From the NCBI RefSeq assembly GCF_019038435.1, contig NZ_JAGPOX010000063.1:1-53857 (forward strand): a stretch of 53,857 bases of DNA. Reading direction: 5' to 3'. The notes beneath the pieces are model-generated. The model saw nothing but the letters and a program-made list of their open reading frames with translations. It searched no databases and was not told the DNA's origin. Position 1 is the first letter of the stretch. Each line of letters opens with the position of its first letter. A program made the translations under genes and the position numbers. The stretch comes from Nocardia alni. Its GTDB lineage: Bacteria > Actinomycetota > Actinomycetes > Mycobacteriales > Mycobacteriaceae. Shown here piece by piece: positions 1 to 7,740 of this stretch.

Positions 1-740
1 GAGAGGTTCAGGCCGGACAGGTCCGGCCGGGGGTCCAGGCCGTGGGCGCCGACGTAGGTGGAGGGGGTGAAGCCCGCGGCGGCGAGAGTGTCGCGCAGGG
101 TGGTGGCCAGGCGAACCGACGGGCCGGATTGGCCGGCGTTCAGGGGTGGCCAGGAGTAGGCGACGTGGAAGCCGCGGGCGGACGCGCCGGGAGCGCCGTC
201 GGCGTGGATCGCGACCACGGCCGCGGCGTCGGCGCGGTTGCCGATCGCGGCGCGTTCGTCCACGCACGGACCAACGCCGGAATCGTCGGGACGAGTCAGG
301 ATTACCTGGACTCCCTTGGCAGACAGGATATCTCGCACCCGATTCGCAATATCCCAGTTGAATGCGTGCTCGGGGTAACCGTCGACGGCAGCGGTGCCGG
401 TGGTGTTGCATGCCTTCATCGCGCCACGGCCGTCGGGCACCCGGCGGTTGATCTCGGCCGGGTGCGCGGCGTTGCCGCCGTTGTGACCTGGATCCAGCAC
501 GACCACACGGCCGCGTGCGCCCCGGGCGGCCCCCGCCGGATCGGATGTGGGGGCCGGCGACGGATGCGTGACCGGCGGAGTACTGCTCGCGGCCCCGGAG
601 CTCGGCCTACCGCTCGATCCGCATGCGGCCGTCAGGAGGGAGGCGAGTAGTACGGTCGCGGCAAACCAGAGGCTGCGGGGCATACCCCACCGTGCCATAC
701 GCCGCGCGCCCCGGGCCGGCCCCCGCGTCACCCGTCTCAT
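1..740 (-). CDS. N-acetylmuramoyl-L-alanine amidase, lipoprotein (partial, C-terminus beyond left edge)
   Basis: The frame is open from the ATG at 740 to the window edge, so the C-terminus is missing. The N-terminus is basic and followed by a hydrophobic stretch and a lipobox (LLTAAC, Cys about residue 40), so the protein should be an exported lipoprotein. The visible domain is Amidase_3: VVVLDPGHNGG gives the first zinc-binding His, EHAFN the Glu, and VVAIHADG the second His. The family cleaves the amide between the glycan strand and stem peptide of peptidoglycan. ATGs at residues 15 and 20 are also possible starts, and the later ones would give a more usual signal peptide. The gene starts 25 bp downstream of the thioesterase stop on the same strand, but it looks like a cell-wall housekeeping gene marking the edge of the PKS cluster. 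Confidence 0.85.
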   Translation of the reverse strand, partial: MRRVTRGPARGARRMARWGMPRSLWFAATVLLASLLTAACGSSGRPSSGAASSTPPVTHPSPAPTSDPAGAARGARGRVVVLDPGHNGGNAAHPAEINRRVPDGRGAMKACNTTGTAAVDGYPEHAFNWDIANRVRDILSAKGVQVILTRPDDSGVGPCVDERAAIGNRADAAAVVAIHADGAPGASARGFHVAYSWPPLNAGQSGPSVRLATTLRDTLAAAGFTPSTYVGAHGLDPRPDLSGLNL

Positions 741-765
741 ACACGCCACCCGGCGACACGCACCG

Positions 766-1509
766 CTAGCTGCGATCCAGGACCCCGTCCAACTGCTCGC
801 GCACGGCCCGGGCGACGTCGCCCACGCGGTCCGCCAGATAGAAATGATCCCCGGCGAAGACGCGCGCGTCGAACTCACCGGTCGTGTGGTCACGCCAGAC
901 GCGCACATCGGAGAGGGTGACGCGCGGGTCGCGGTCGCCGACGAATCCGATGATCGGACAGCGGACCCGCGCGCCGGGCTCGCAGCGGTAGGTCTCGACG
1001 GCCGTGTAATCGCTGCGGATGACCGCCAGCAGCATCCGGGCGACCTCCGGATCGGCCAGCAGACGCGGATCGGTACCGCGCAATGCCCGCAGTTCCGCCA
1101 GGAGTCCGGCGTCCGAACGCCGATGCACCGCATCGGCCCGCACCGTGGACGGCGCGCGTCGAGAGGATACGAACAGCGTCGTGACCGGCACGTCGTCACG
1201 TTCGAGCCGACGCGCCACCTCGAACGCCTGCACCGCGCCCAGGCTGTGCCCGAACAGCGCGGTCGGCCGGTCCATCGCCGCGAACACCTCGGCCAGCGCG
1301 CCGTCGGCGAGTTCGGCGATGGATTCGAGCCGCGGCTCGGCATAGCGCTCGGCCCGCCCCGGATTCTGCACCGCGAGCACCTCGATCCCCGGCCCCAGTT
1401 CCCTGGCCAGCGACAGGTAGAAGTTCGCCGAACCACCGGCGTGCGCGAAGCAGATCAGCCGAGTCGCGGCATCCTCGCTGGGCGCCAGCCGTCGCAACCA
1501 GCGGCTCAT
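766..1509 (-). CDS. Type II thioesterase (editing thioesterase of the PKS cluster)
   Basis: This 247-residue alpha/beta hydrolase has the hallmarks of stand-alone TEII enzymes: FAHAGGSANFY near residue 21 (oxyanion loop), GHSLG with nucleophile Ser89, an acid in GDRDP near 192-194, and GDHFYL with His222. TEII proteins remove aberrant acyl groups from ACP domains and so rescue stalled PKS or NRPS lines. The ATG overlaps the stop codon of the upstream LuxR gene (TGATG, sharing one base), which suggests translational coupling. The last PKS module has no TE domain, so this protein could also take part in release; that is inference. Length is normal for the family. Confidence 0.92.
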   Translation of the reverse strand: MSRWLRRLAPSEDAATRLICFAHAGGSANFYLSLARELGPGIEVLAVQNPGRAERYAEPRLESIAELADGALAEVFAAMDRPTALFGHSLGAVQAFEVARRLERDDVPVTTLFVSSRRAPSTVRADAVHRRSDAGLLAELRALRGTDPRLLADPEVARMLLAVIRSDYTAVETYRCEPGARVRCPIIGFVGDRDPRVTLSDVRVWRDHTTGEFDARVFAGDHFYLADRVGDVARAVREQLDGVLDRS

Positions 1510-3638
1510 CACCCGGCCTCCGTGAACGCCGCCGCGCCGACCGCGGAGTCCAGCGCGACCGCGAGATCGGCGCGTCGCGTCACCGCGAGCTTGCGATAGA
1601 CCCGGGTCAGATGCTGCTCGACCGTGCTGGTGGTGATGTGCAATTCTCCGGCTATCTCGCGGTTGCGATGCCCGGCGGCCGCCAACCGGGCCACGCGCAG
1701 CTCCGACTGACTCAATGTGACTCCTTCCCTGCGGGAATGCTCGTCCGACGTGGCCAGTTTCAGCACGCTCTCGCGCGCGCCGGTCAGCCGGACCCGCAGC
1801 GGTTCGGCGCCGCACTGCTCGGCCAGTCGCAGCGCCCGGCGTGCGGCTGTACGCGCCCTGTCGCGCTCGCCGACCTCTCGGTACGCATCGGCCATATCGC
1901 TGAGCACCGTGGCCAATTCGAGCGTGTCGACGCCACTGCTCGCGATGTCCACCGCCCGGCGCAACAGCCCGACGCGCTGCTGCGGCGACGCGGCAGCGGC
2001 CATCACACGCAGCGACACCGCGCCGCTGGAATGCCTTGCCGCGTCCCGTAAATGCCCGATGTGCGCGGACGCCCACGCTCGCATGCCGCCCGGATCGCCC
2101 ATGGCCAAGTGGAGTTCGGCCATGTCGTTGCGCCACGGCACGACACCGGGAATATCCATCTGCCAGGCCATCATTCGCCGGCCAACGGCCAGGAAGTCCG
2201 CCTCCGCGGCGCCGAACTCGCCCACGGCCATCAGATAACGCCCACGCGCGCGCCGGAAGTGCAGCCCGATACGGGATTGCAGCACCGACTCGGGCAGGTT
2301 GGTCTCCAGATAGGAGGCCGCCTCGCGGTAGCGCCCCGCGGCCGTCGACGCCTCCACCAGACTCGCGACGGCCAAACCCGCATAGGTGCCCAAGCTTTCG
2401 CCGCGCACACGGCCCAGTGCGCGACCGGCGCTGTCGATCGCGGCGTCCAGTTCGCCCGTCCGGACGTACAGCGTGGAACGCCAGATCCCGAAGATCGCCT
2501 GCCAGGCCGGTGCCCGGCGCGCCGCCGCCTCCAGCATCAGCGACTCGCACCAGGAGGCCGCCGAATCCAGCCGGCCGCCGTATGTCATCGCGTCCAGCAC
2601 CATCAACAGTGCCCCGAATGTGGTGTCGTCGAGCCGGTGCGCGCGCACCAACCGGCGGGCCCGCACGATCGCGTGCGAACACTCTCCGTGCATGAACACA
2701 TCGGCCAGCAGGCGGCCCGCATCGGCATCGGCAACCCGCCATCCGCTGTGCAAAAACGTCGCGACACGGTCGGATTCGCTGGTGAAGCTGATCTTTCCCC
2801 CGATTTCACCCAGCAGGCCGGGATAGTGGCAGGCCAGCCACTCGCGCAGGGTGGTGCGGCCCGCGATGGCGGCCGGCACGCCCAGGGTAGCGGCGGTGTC
2901 CAGCTGTTCCAGGGCGACCACCGCATCGCCGAAACGCCCGTGCCACAGCAGGCACCTCACCGCAAGGGGCAGACATTGCACCGGCATACTCCCGGCTCGC
3001 ATTATCGCGACCAACCGGCCGAAGCTGCGATTCGATGTCGAGGGGTTGAGCCGCCAGCGAATCATGGCCAGCATCAACAGCATCGCGGCCCGCTCGGCGT
3101 CATCGGCGGTGAGCCGCGACGCCAATTCGAGATACTCTATGGCCGAAGAGATTTCGTCGTCGGAGATCGCATCCTCGGCGGCGCCCCGCAGCGCCGACGC
3201 CGCCCACGGCAGGTGAATCTCCCCCGCCCCCAACAGATGCTGGGCCACCCGCGTGGGTGGTGCGGCGCACTCGTGCAGCACCTCCGCCAGGCGGCGATGC
3301 AGCCGCTGGCGCACCGCCAGCGGGAGTTCGATCAGGACCGCGTCGCGAATCTCGGTGTTCCGGAACTGACAGTAGGCGACGATTTTCGTGCGCGTCAGCG
3401 TGGCGATGATCGAACGCACGACGGCCGGGTCCGCATCCAGCACCCGTGCCGTGATCCACAGGGCGATCGGCTCGTCCACCAGCGCGAGCAGCTGCGCGAC
3501 GCGCAGTCTCGCCGTACCGCCCTGGCGCAGGTACTCCTGTGCCGAACGCACCGACCACTGCCGGCCCGGACCCGCTGGGCGTGCACCCTGGTCCGGAATA
3601 TTGTCCGGGATTTTCGTTGGGTGTCCAATAATTGTCAT
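1509..3638 (-). CDS. LuxR-family (LAL-like) transcriptional regulator without ATPase domain
   Basis: This is a long helical-repeat regulator of about 709 residues with a C-terminal LuxR helix-turn-helix (SQSELRVARLAAAGHRNREIAGEL followed by STVEQHLTRVYRKL). Residues about 50-120 resemble the winged-helix part of LAL/MalT-type regulators (RDAVLIELPLAVRQRLHRRLAEVLHE). The rest is TPR-like alpha-helical sequence. LAL proteins usually have 900 or more residues and begin with a Walker A/B NTPase domain. None is present here, and none is visible in the 400 bp upstream. The family activates macrolide and other PKS clusters, so this is the likely pathway regulator. An ATG at 3692 is also in frame, but the ATG at 3638 has a G-rich ribosome site (AGGGCGGGGG) upstream and is preferred. 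The gene is coupled to the thioesterase downstream. Confidence 0.85.
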   Translation of the reverse strand: MTIIGHPTKIPDNIPDQGARPAGPGRQWSVRSAQEYLRQGGTARLRVAQLLALVDEPIALWITARVLDADPAVVRSIIATLTRTKIVAYCQFRNTEIRDAVLIELPLAVRQRLHRRLAEVLHECAAPPTRVAQHLLGAGEIHLPWAASALRGAAEDAISDDEISSAIEYLELASRLTADDAERAAMLLMLAMIRWRLNPSTSNRSFGRLVAIMRAGSMPVQCLPLAVRCLLWHGRFGDAVVALEQLDTAATLGVPAAIAGRTTLREWLACHYPGLLGEIGGKISFTSESDRVATFLHSGWRVADADAGRLLADVFMHGECSHAIVRARRLVRAHRLDDTTFGALLMVLDAMTYGGRLDSAASWCESLMLEAAARRAPAWQAIFGIWRSTLYVRTGELDAAIDSAGRALGRVRGESLGTYAGLAVASLVEASTAAGRYREAASYLETNLPESVLQSRIGLHFRRARGRYLMAVGEFGAAEADFLAVGRRMMAWQMDIPGVVPWRNDMAELHLAMGDPGGMRAWASAHIGHLRDAARHSSGAVSLRVMAAAASPQQRVGLLRRAVDIASSGVDTLELATVLSDMADAYREVGERDRARTAARRALRLAEQCGAEPLRVRLTGARESVLKLATSDEHSRREGVTLSQSELRVARLAAAGHRNREIAGELHITTSTVEQHLTRVYRKLAVTRRADLAVALDSAVGAAAFTEAG

Positions 3639-3692
3639 GGGAAGTACCCCCGCCCTGACTAGCAGATCATTCCCCGGGAAAATCCGGAGCAT

Positions 3693-4094
3693 TCAAAGCG
3701 ATATACCTCGAGGGGCAGACCTCGACGTCCACCGCCCGACATAGTAATCTCGCTTCTTCGGGCGTGCTTGTTAACAATTAGCCGCCCCTGCGGCCGCGAC
3801 ACCGCTCCATCAAAAAACTGCAACAGGTTCTATTTCCGAAGATGAAAGCATCACTGCCGCAACATTTTTGATATGACATGCCAGTCAGTCGGTTTTCCGG
3901 AAATAATTCATAGGATGACACTCCGGGCATCGACACCACACACGCCATAAACCGGGCGTATCCCATTACTCGATACGCCCGGCCCGGCGCCGGAAAATAT
4001 TCTGTTGAGAAGGCCTGGGTATTCGATCTCCCCAAGCTACAAGTCGGTCCGAATTATCCTGATCCGTTATGTGAAATTCGTTCCGTGAGTTCGA
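3693..4094. other. Intergenic region of about 400 bp between the exporter and LuxR genes
   Basis: No convincing gene is present. Base composition is clearly more AT-rich than the surroundings (for example 3760-3930). The stretch holds the presumed promoter of the LuxR gene, a 10-bp palindrome TTGTTAACAA at 3768-3777, and a perfect 10-bp-stem hairpin at 3952-3982 (listed separately). A short minus-strand reading frame at 3778-4035 has no recognisable domain and no good ribosome site. Confidence 0.6.
3952..3982 (-). terminator. Hairpin downstream of the exporter gene, possible terminator or operator
   Basis: CCGGGCGTAT at 3952-3961 and ATACGCCCGG at 3973-3982 form a perfect 10-bp stem with an 11-nt loop. 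It lies about 110 bp after the stop of the exporter gene. On the minus strand it is followed by TTTATGG, a weak T run. It could end the exporter transcript or be a binding site in front of the LuxR gene; the sequence does not decide between these. Confidence 0.45.
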
Positions 4095-5549
4095 TCACAA
4101 GCTGTCCGGCACAGCGTGTTCGGGCCTGGGTATCGACGGATCGGCGATCACCTCCGGCGGGGCTGCCTGCGACGGACCTGTCATCGGCAGCGCCGCCACC
4201 ACCACCGGGACCATCATGGCCGCGGCGAACCAGAAGACCGCGTGCAGACCGTTGAGCCAGCCGGTGGTCACCGACGTCGTCACCGCGGCGAAGGCCGCAA
4301 TGCCCAGGCCGCCGCCCATTTGACGGGCGGTCATGCTCATCCCGTATCCGGAGGCGAACTTGTCCTGCGGCAGCGAGACCGCCGCGGCCGAGGACACCGC
4401 CGTCATCAGCAGGCCGATGGCCAGGCCGCTGAGCAGACCGACCGGCAGCCACACCGCCAGGAACCGGGGCTGCGCGTGCAGCAGCGCCGCGAACAGCACC
4501 CCCGAGACGCCGAACAGCACCGCACCGGCGATGGTCGCCAGGCGCTGGATGTCCGGATGCTTCGAGCGACCGACGATACCGGCGCCGATGGCCGCGGTGA
4601 ACGCGCCCGGCGAATTGGCAAGGCCCGCTTCCCATACCGAGTACTTCCAGACCACCATCGTCCAGATCGGGCAGGCCAGCAACCATGCGAACATGGCGAT
4701 GCCGAACAGGAACTGCACCGCGCTCGCGGAGGCGAATTTGCGGTTGGCCCAGAGCTTCACCTCGAACACCGGCACCTCTTGGCGCAGTGAACGCAGGATG
4801 CCCAGCACCACCAGCACCGCGCCACCGATCACGGTGCACAGGAAAGCCGCACTGCCCCAACCCCAATCGCTGCCCTGGGTGAGTCCGATAACGAACGCGC
4901 CGACGCCGATCGCGATGGCCGCCGCGCCCAGCGGATCGGGCCGGTTGCGAATCTGGGCCTTGATCTCCGGCACCCACGGCCAGCCGAGCGCGAATGCGAT
5001 CAGCCCGACCGGAACGTTGATCAGGAACACCGCCCGCCAGTCCCAGGCCCAGACCAGCAGACCGCCGAGGGAGGGGCCGAAGGCGGCGGCCGCCGAGGAC
5101 ACAGCCGCCCAGACCGCGACCGCCTGAACACGACGCTCGAGCGGATACGCCCCCAGCACCAGGCCGAGCGCGGCGGGGATCATCGCACCGGCGGCGACGC
5201 CCTGCAAAGCCCTTGCGGCGATGAGAAATCCGATACTCGGCGCGATCGTGCACAGGGCCGAGGCGACGGTGAAGCCCAGGAGCGCCCAGAGGAACACCGC
5301 CTTGCGACCGAAGACGTCCGCGTAACGGCCGACCGGGGTCAGTACGGCGGCGAAGAAGACCGCGTAGATCGAGACCACCCACGACAACGTGGACAGGCTC
5401 GAATGGGGGAAACTTTGGTACATATTCGTGAACGCGACGTTCACGACGGACATGTCGAGGAAGGCCACGAAGGTGGCCACCGAGGTGATCAGCAGTACGC
5501 GCCGCGGCTCGGTCGCCGGTCGCGTGCCGTCCAGAACCTTGTCACTCAT
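4095..5549 (-). CDS. MFS drug exporter, DHA2 (14-TMS, EmrB/QacA-like) family
   Basis: This 484-residue polytopic membrane protein begins with a short cytoplasmic stretch and then TM1 carrying FLDMSVVNVAF, the DHA2 motif (D-x-S-V-V-N-V-A). GRYADVFGRKAVF is motif A of the major facilitator superfamily, and IAARALQGVAAGAM is typical of motif B/C in QacA-like exporters. Such proteins expel drugs or secondary metabolites using the proton gradient. The ATG at 5549 follows AGGTGG. The gene is divergent from a tetR gene, and the shared control region holds three inverted repeats, the usual arrangement for repressor-controlled efflux. It most likely exports the cluster product or gives self-resistance. 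A broader drug substrate is also possible. Confidence 0.92.
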   Translation of the reverse strand: MSDKVLDGTRPATEPRRVLLITSVATFVAFLDMSVVNVAFTNMYQSFPHSSLSTLSWVVSIYAVFFAAVLTPVGRYADVFGRKAVFLWALLGFTVASALCTIAPSIGFLIAARALQGVAAGAMIPAALGLVLGAYPLERRVQAVAVWAAVSSAAAAFGPSLGGLLVWAWDWRAVFLINVPVGLIAFALGWPWVPEIKAQIRNRPDPLGAAAIAIGVGAFVIGLTQGSDWGWGSAAFLCTVIGGAVLVVLGILRSLRQEVPVFEVKLWANRKFASASAVQFLFGIAMFAWLLACPIWTMVVWKYSVWEAGLANSPGAFTAAIGAGIVGRSKHPDIQRLATIAGAVLFGVSGVLFAALLHAQPRFLAVWLPVGLLSGLAIGLLMTAVSSAAAVSLPQDKFASGYGMSMTARQMGGGLGIAAFAAVTTSVTTGWLNGLHAVFWFAAAMMVPVVVAALPMTGPSQAAPPEVIADPSIPRPEHAVPDSL

Positions 5550-5668
5550 TCATCCACCTACCGGATGTAGTCGCGGGAGCAATCATCGAGAAGAACCATC
5601 CGAGGTACACAGCGCCGTCGGACTCACAGCGTCGGAGGGCGCACCAGGGAATCCGTGAACTCTTGGAC

Positions 5669-5678
5669 CGAACGTTCG
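5669..5678. promoter_or_regulatory. Palindrome CGAACGTTCG, candidate TetR half-operator
   Basis: A perfect 10-bp palindrome in the exporter/tetR control region. It shares the CGAACG arm with the longer palindrome at 5790-5803. It lies about 120 bp upstream of the exporter ATG. Confidence 0.4.
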
Positions 5679-5691
5679 TGCTCTCAATTAA

Positions 5692-5705
5692 CGCACGACC
5701 GTGCG
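5692..5705. promoter_or_regulatory. Inverted repeat CGCACG-AC-CGTGCG, candidate TetR operator
   Basis: A 6-bp perfect inverted repeat with a 2-bp centre in the exporter/tetR control region. It has the same size and a similar half-site (CGNACG) to the palindrome at 5790-5803. Binding by the divergent TetR protein is inferred from position and symmetry. Confidence 0.4.
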
Positions 5706-5789
5706 CTCTCGTCAAGACGGTTCTTACACTCTCGGCGGATTCCGCGCGGCGGGCGTCAGTAAATCTCACCGCACCCATTGCGGCGAAGC

Positions 5790-5803
5790 GAACGATCGTT
5801 CGG
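5790..5803. promoter_or_regulatory. 14-bp perfect palindrome CGAACGATCGTTCG, probable TetR operator
   Basis: A perfect palindrome 44 bp upstream of the tetR ATG, in the tetR/exporter intergenic region. TetR-family repressors typically autoregulate through such sites and also control the divergent exporter. A one-mismatch copy occurs upstream of the SDR gene at 37002-37015. Confidence 0.6.
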
Positions 5804-5846
5804 CTACCATGGAAGTAGAAGACAGCTCGGAAGGAGAGTGCGGCCG

Positions 5847-6464
5847 ATGACTGGGGCACGCCAAGCGCGCGGACAGGACACGCGCAGCGCGATACTGCGC
5901 GAAGCGGTCCACGTCGGCGCCGTCGAGGGCCTGGACCGCCTGACGATCGGGCGCCTGGCCACCGCGCTCGGCGCCAGTAAGAGCGGTGTGTTCGGCCTGT
6001 TCGGATCCAAGGAAGAATTGCAGCTGGCCGCCATCGAGGAGGCCAAGGCCGAGTTCATCACTGCGGTGATCGGGCCGGCGCTGCGGCAACCGTCGGGCAT
6101 CGGCCGCCTGCGCACCCTGTGCGAGGCCTGGATCGAGCACGCCAGCAACGACACCCACTCCAACGGTGCGTGCTTCTTCCTGTCGGTCGGCGCTGAATAC
6201 GGTTCCCGGCCCGGCCGGGTGCGTGATGCGATCGTGTCGGTGTGGCAGCAGTGGCACGACTTCCATCGCCAGACCATCCTCGAGGCCCAGCAGCTCGGCG
6301 AGATCTCCGCCGACACCGATCCCACCCAGCTCGCCTTCGAACTCGCCGCCCTCGAACGGGGCGCGGCGGCCGACGCCATCCTGCTCGACGAGACCGCCGC
6401 CTTCGACCGCGCCCGCACGGCCATGCTGCGATTGTTACGGGAGCACGCCGCCGAGCGCCGGTAG
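5847..6464 (+). CDS. TetR/AcrR-family transcriptional regulator
   Basis: This 205-residue protein has an N-terminal TetR helix-turn-helix: AILREAVHVGAVEGLDRLTIGRLATALGASKSGVFGLFGSKEELQ covers about residues 13-57. A C-terminal ligand-binding domain of the YiaT/TetR_C type follows (SNGACFFLSVGAEYGSRPG). The ATG at 5847 is preceded by AAGGAGAG at 5831-5838, which fixes the start even though the frame is open further upstream. The gene is divergent from the DHA2 exporter and faces three inverted repeats, so it probably represses that exporter until a ligand binds. Its stop is 4 bp from the convergent stop of the FAD oxidoreductase gene, with no room for a terminator between them. Confidence 0.92.
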   Translation: MTGARQARGQDTRSAILREAVHVGAVEGLDRLTIGRLATALGASKSGVFGLFGSKEELQLAAIEEAKAEFITAVIGPALRQPSGIGRLRTLCEAWIEHASNDTHSNGACFFLSVGAEYGSRPGRVRDAIVSVWQQWHDFHRQTILEAQQLGEISADTDPTQLAFELAALERGAAADAILLDETAAFDRARTAMLRLLREHAAERR

Positions 6465-6468
6465 GGGC

Positions 6469-7740
6469 TCAATCGACGGTTTGCGGTTCGAGATACGCGC
6501 CCTGGCGCAGGAGTTCGCGCTGTACATCGGAAACCTGCGGCAGCGCGGCATGATTCGCGAACAGCGCGGCCCCGATGCCCGCGGCCTGGCCGGTGGCGAA
6601 CGCCGTGCCCATCACCCGCAGCGAGGCGCCCGCGCCGCGGTCGGCGTCGACCGTGCGGCCCGCGGCGAACAGGTTGGCCGTGTCGACACTGCACAGCACC
6701 CCGAAGGGGATGTCGTAGTGGCGGTCGTCCGCGATGAACTGCCACTGCGGCGGGATGCCCGGGCCGGGGTGGTATTCGATCGGCCAGGCGCCCAGGGCGA
6801 TGGCGTCGTCGTGGCGGGCGGCGGTGAGAACCTCGTCCTCGGTGAGGCGGTAGCGGCCCAGGATGTGCCGGGACTCGCGGGTGCCGATCTCCGGTCCGGT
6901 GGTGACGATGTAGGCGTCCGCGCAGCCCGGGATCGTGCGCAGCGCCCCGAGGTAGGCCTGGGCCTGTGCGCGCGCGTGCGTCTGGGCGCGGGTCAGCTCG
7001 CGGGCGTCGCGGGCGTCGTATCCCTCGTCCACGATGTAGGCGACGATATCTCCCGAGATGGGCAGGCGGGCAACGAGACCGCGCTCGGCCAGCAGCGGCG
7101 CGCCCCGGCGCTTGGACGCGGCGACGGCCGTCGCGAGAATGTCGCGAGTGACCTCGGCCTGCGGTGCGATACCGCCGAAACGCACGCCCAGCGTGCCATT
7201 CTGGATCCGGCCGTCGTTGCCGTAGCGGACCGCCGCACCGGCGAAGGCTGCCAGATCGGCTTCCCCCGTCGCATCGACGAACGCACCCGCCGAAATATGG
7301 TGTATCCCTTGATGGTCGGCGACCTCCACGGCGTCGATCAAGCCGCCGGAGCGGTGCGCCGCGATCATCCGACTGTCCAGCCGCACCTCGACGCCGGCTC
7401 GCTCGCACACCTCGTCCAGGACGACCTTCACCGATTCGGGATCGAAAACGACCGTGACCGAGGTGAATCGGGTCGGCGGGCTCACGGCGCCCCGCGCGCG
7501 CAGGCCGCTGAGCACCTCCTCGGCGACCCCGAACACCACCTGGCGTGGCGTCTGCTCGCGCGTGTAGATCCCGCAGTAGGTCAGCACATTTCGCAGTGTC
7601 GCCGCACCGCCGAGACAGGGGCCGCGCTCCACCAGCAGCGTTTTTGCTCCGGCGCGGGTGGCGGCGACCGCGGCGCCCACTCCCGCGGAGCCGCCGCCGG
7701 CCACCACCACGTCGTAGTCCATCGTCCCGGTGTATCTCAT
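6469..7740 (-). CDS. FAD-dependent oxidoreductase (FAD_oxidored / PF12831-like)
   Basis: The 423-residue flavoprotein starts with a Rossmann fold (YDVVVAGGGSAGVGAAVAATRAGAKTLLVER, residues about 8-40) and a GPCLGGAAT stretch. The C-terminal NLFAAGRTVDADRGAGASLRVMGTAFATGQAAG is the second FAD-binding motif of this family. I cannot name a substrate. The start ATG overlaps the stop of the upstream PKS gene (ATGA), so the protein is translationally coupled to the last gene of the core operon and likely acts on the polyketide or its precursor, for example as a dehydrogenase. The fumarate reductase, GMC and monooxygenase families fit the motifs less well. It converges on tetR. Confidence 0.8.
   Translation of the reverse strand: MRYTGTMDYDVVVAGGGSAGVGAAVAATRAGAKTLLVERGPCLGGAATLRNVLTYCGIYTREQTPRQVVFGVAEEVLSGLRARGAVSPPTRFTSVTVVFDPESVKVVLDEVCERAGVEVRLDSRMIAAHRSGGLIDAVEVADHQGIHHISAGAFVDATGEADLAAFAGAAVRYGNDGRIQNGTLGVRFGGIAPQAEVTRDILATAVAASKRRGAPLLAERGLVARLPISGDIVAYIVDEGYDARDARELTRAQTHARAQAQAYLGALRTIPGCADAYIVTTGPEIGTRESRHILGRYRLTEDEVLTAARHDDAIALGAWPIEYHPGPGIPPQWQFIADDRHYDIPFGVLCSVDTANLFAAGRTVDADRGAGASLRVMGTAFATGQAAGIGAALFANHAALPQVSDVQRELLRQGAYLEPQTVD

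Noticed and set aside
3778..4035. 85-residue minus-strand frame in the exporter/LuxR gap
   Set aside because: No domain, no clear ribosome site, and composition fits non-coding AT-rich DNA.
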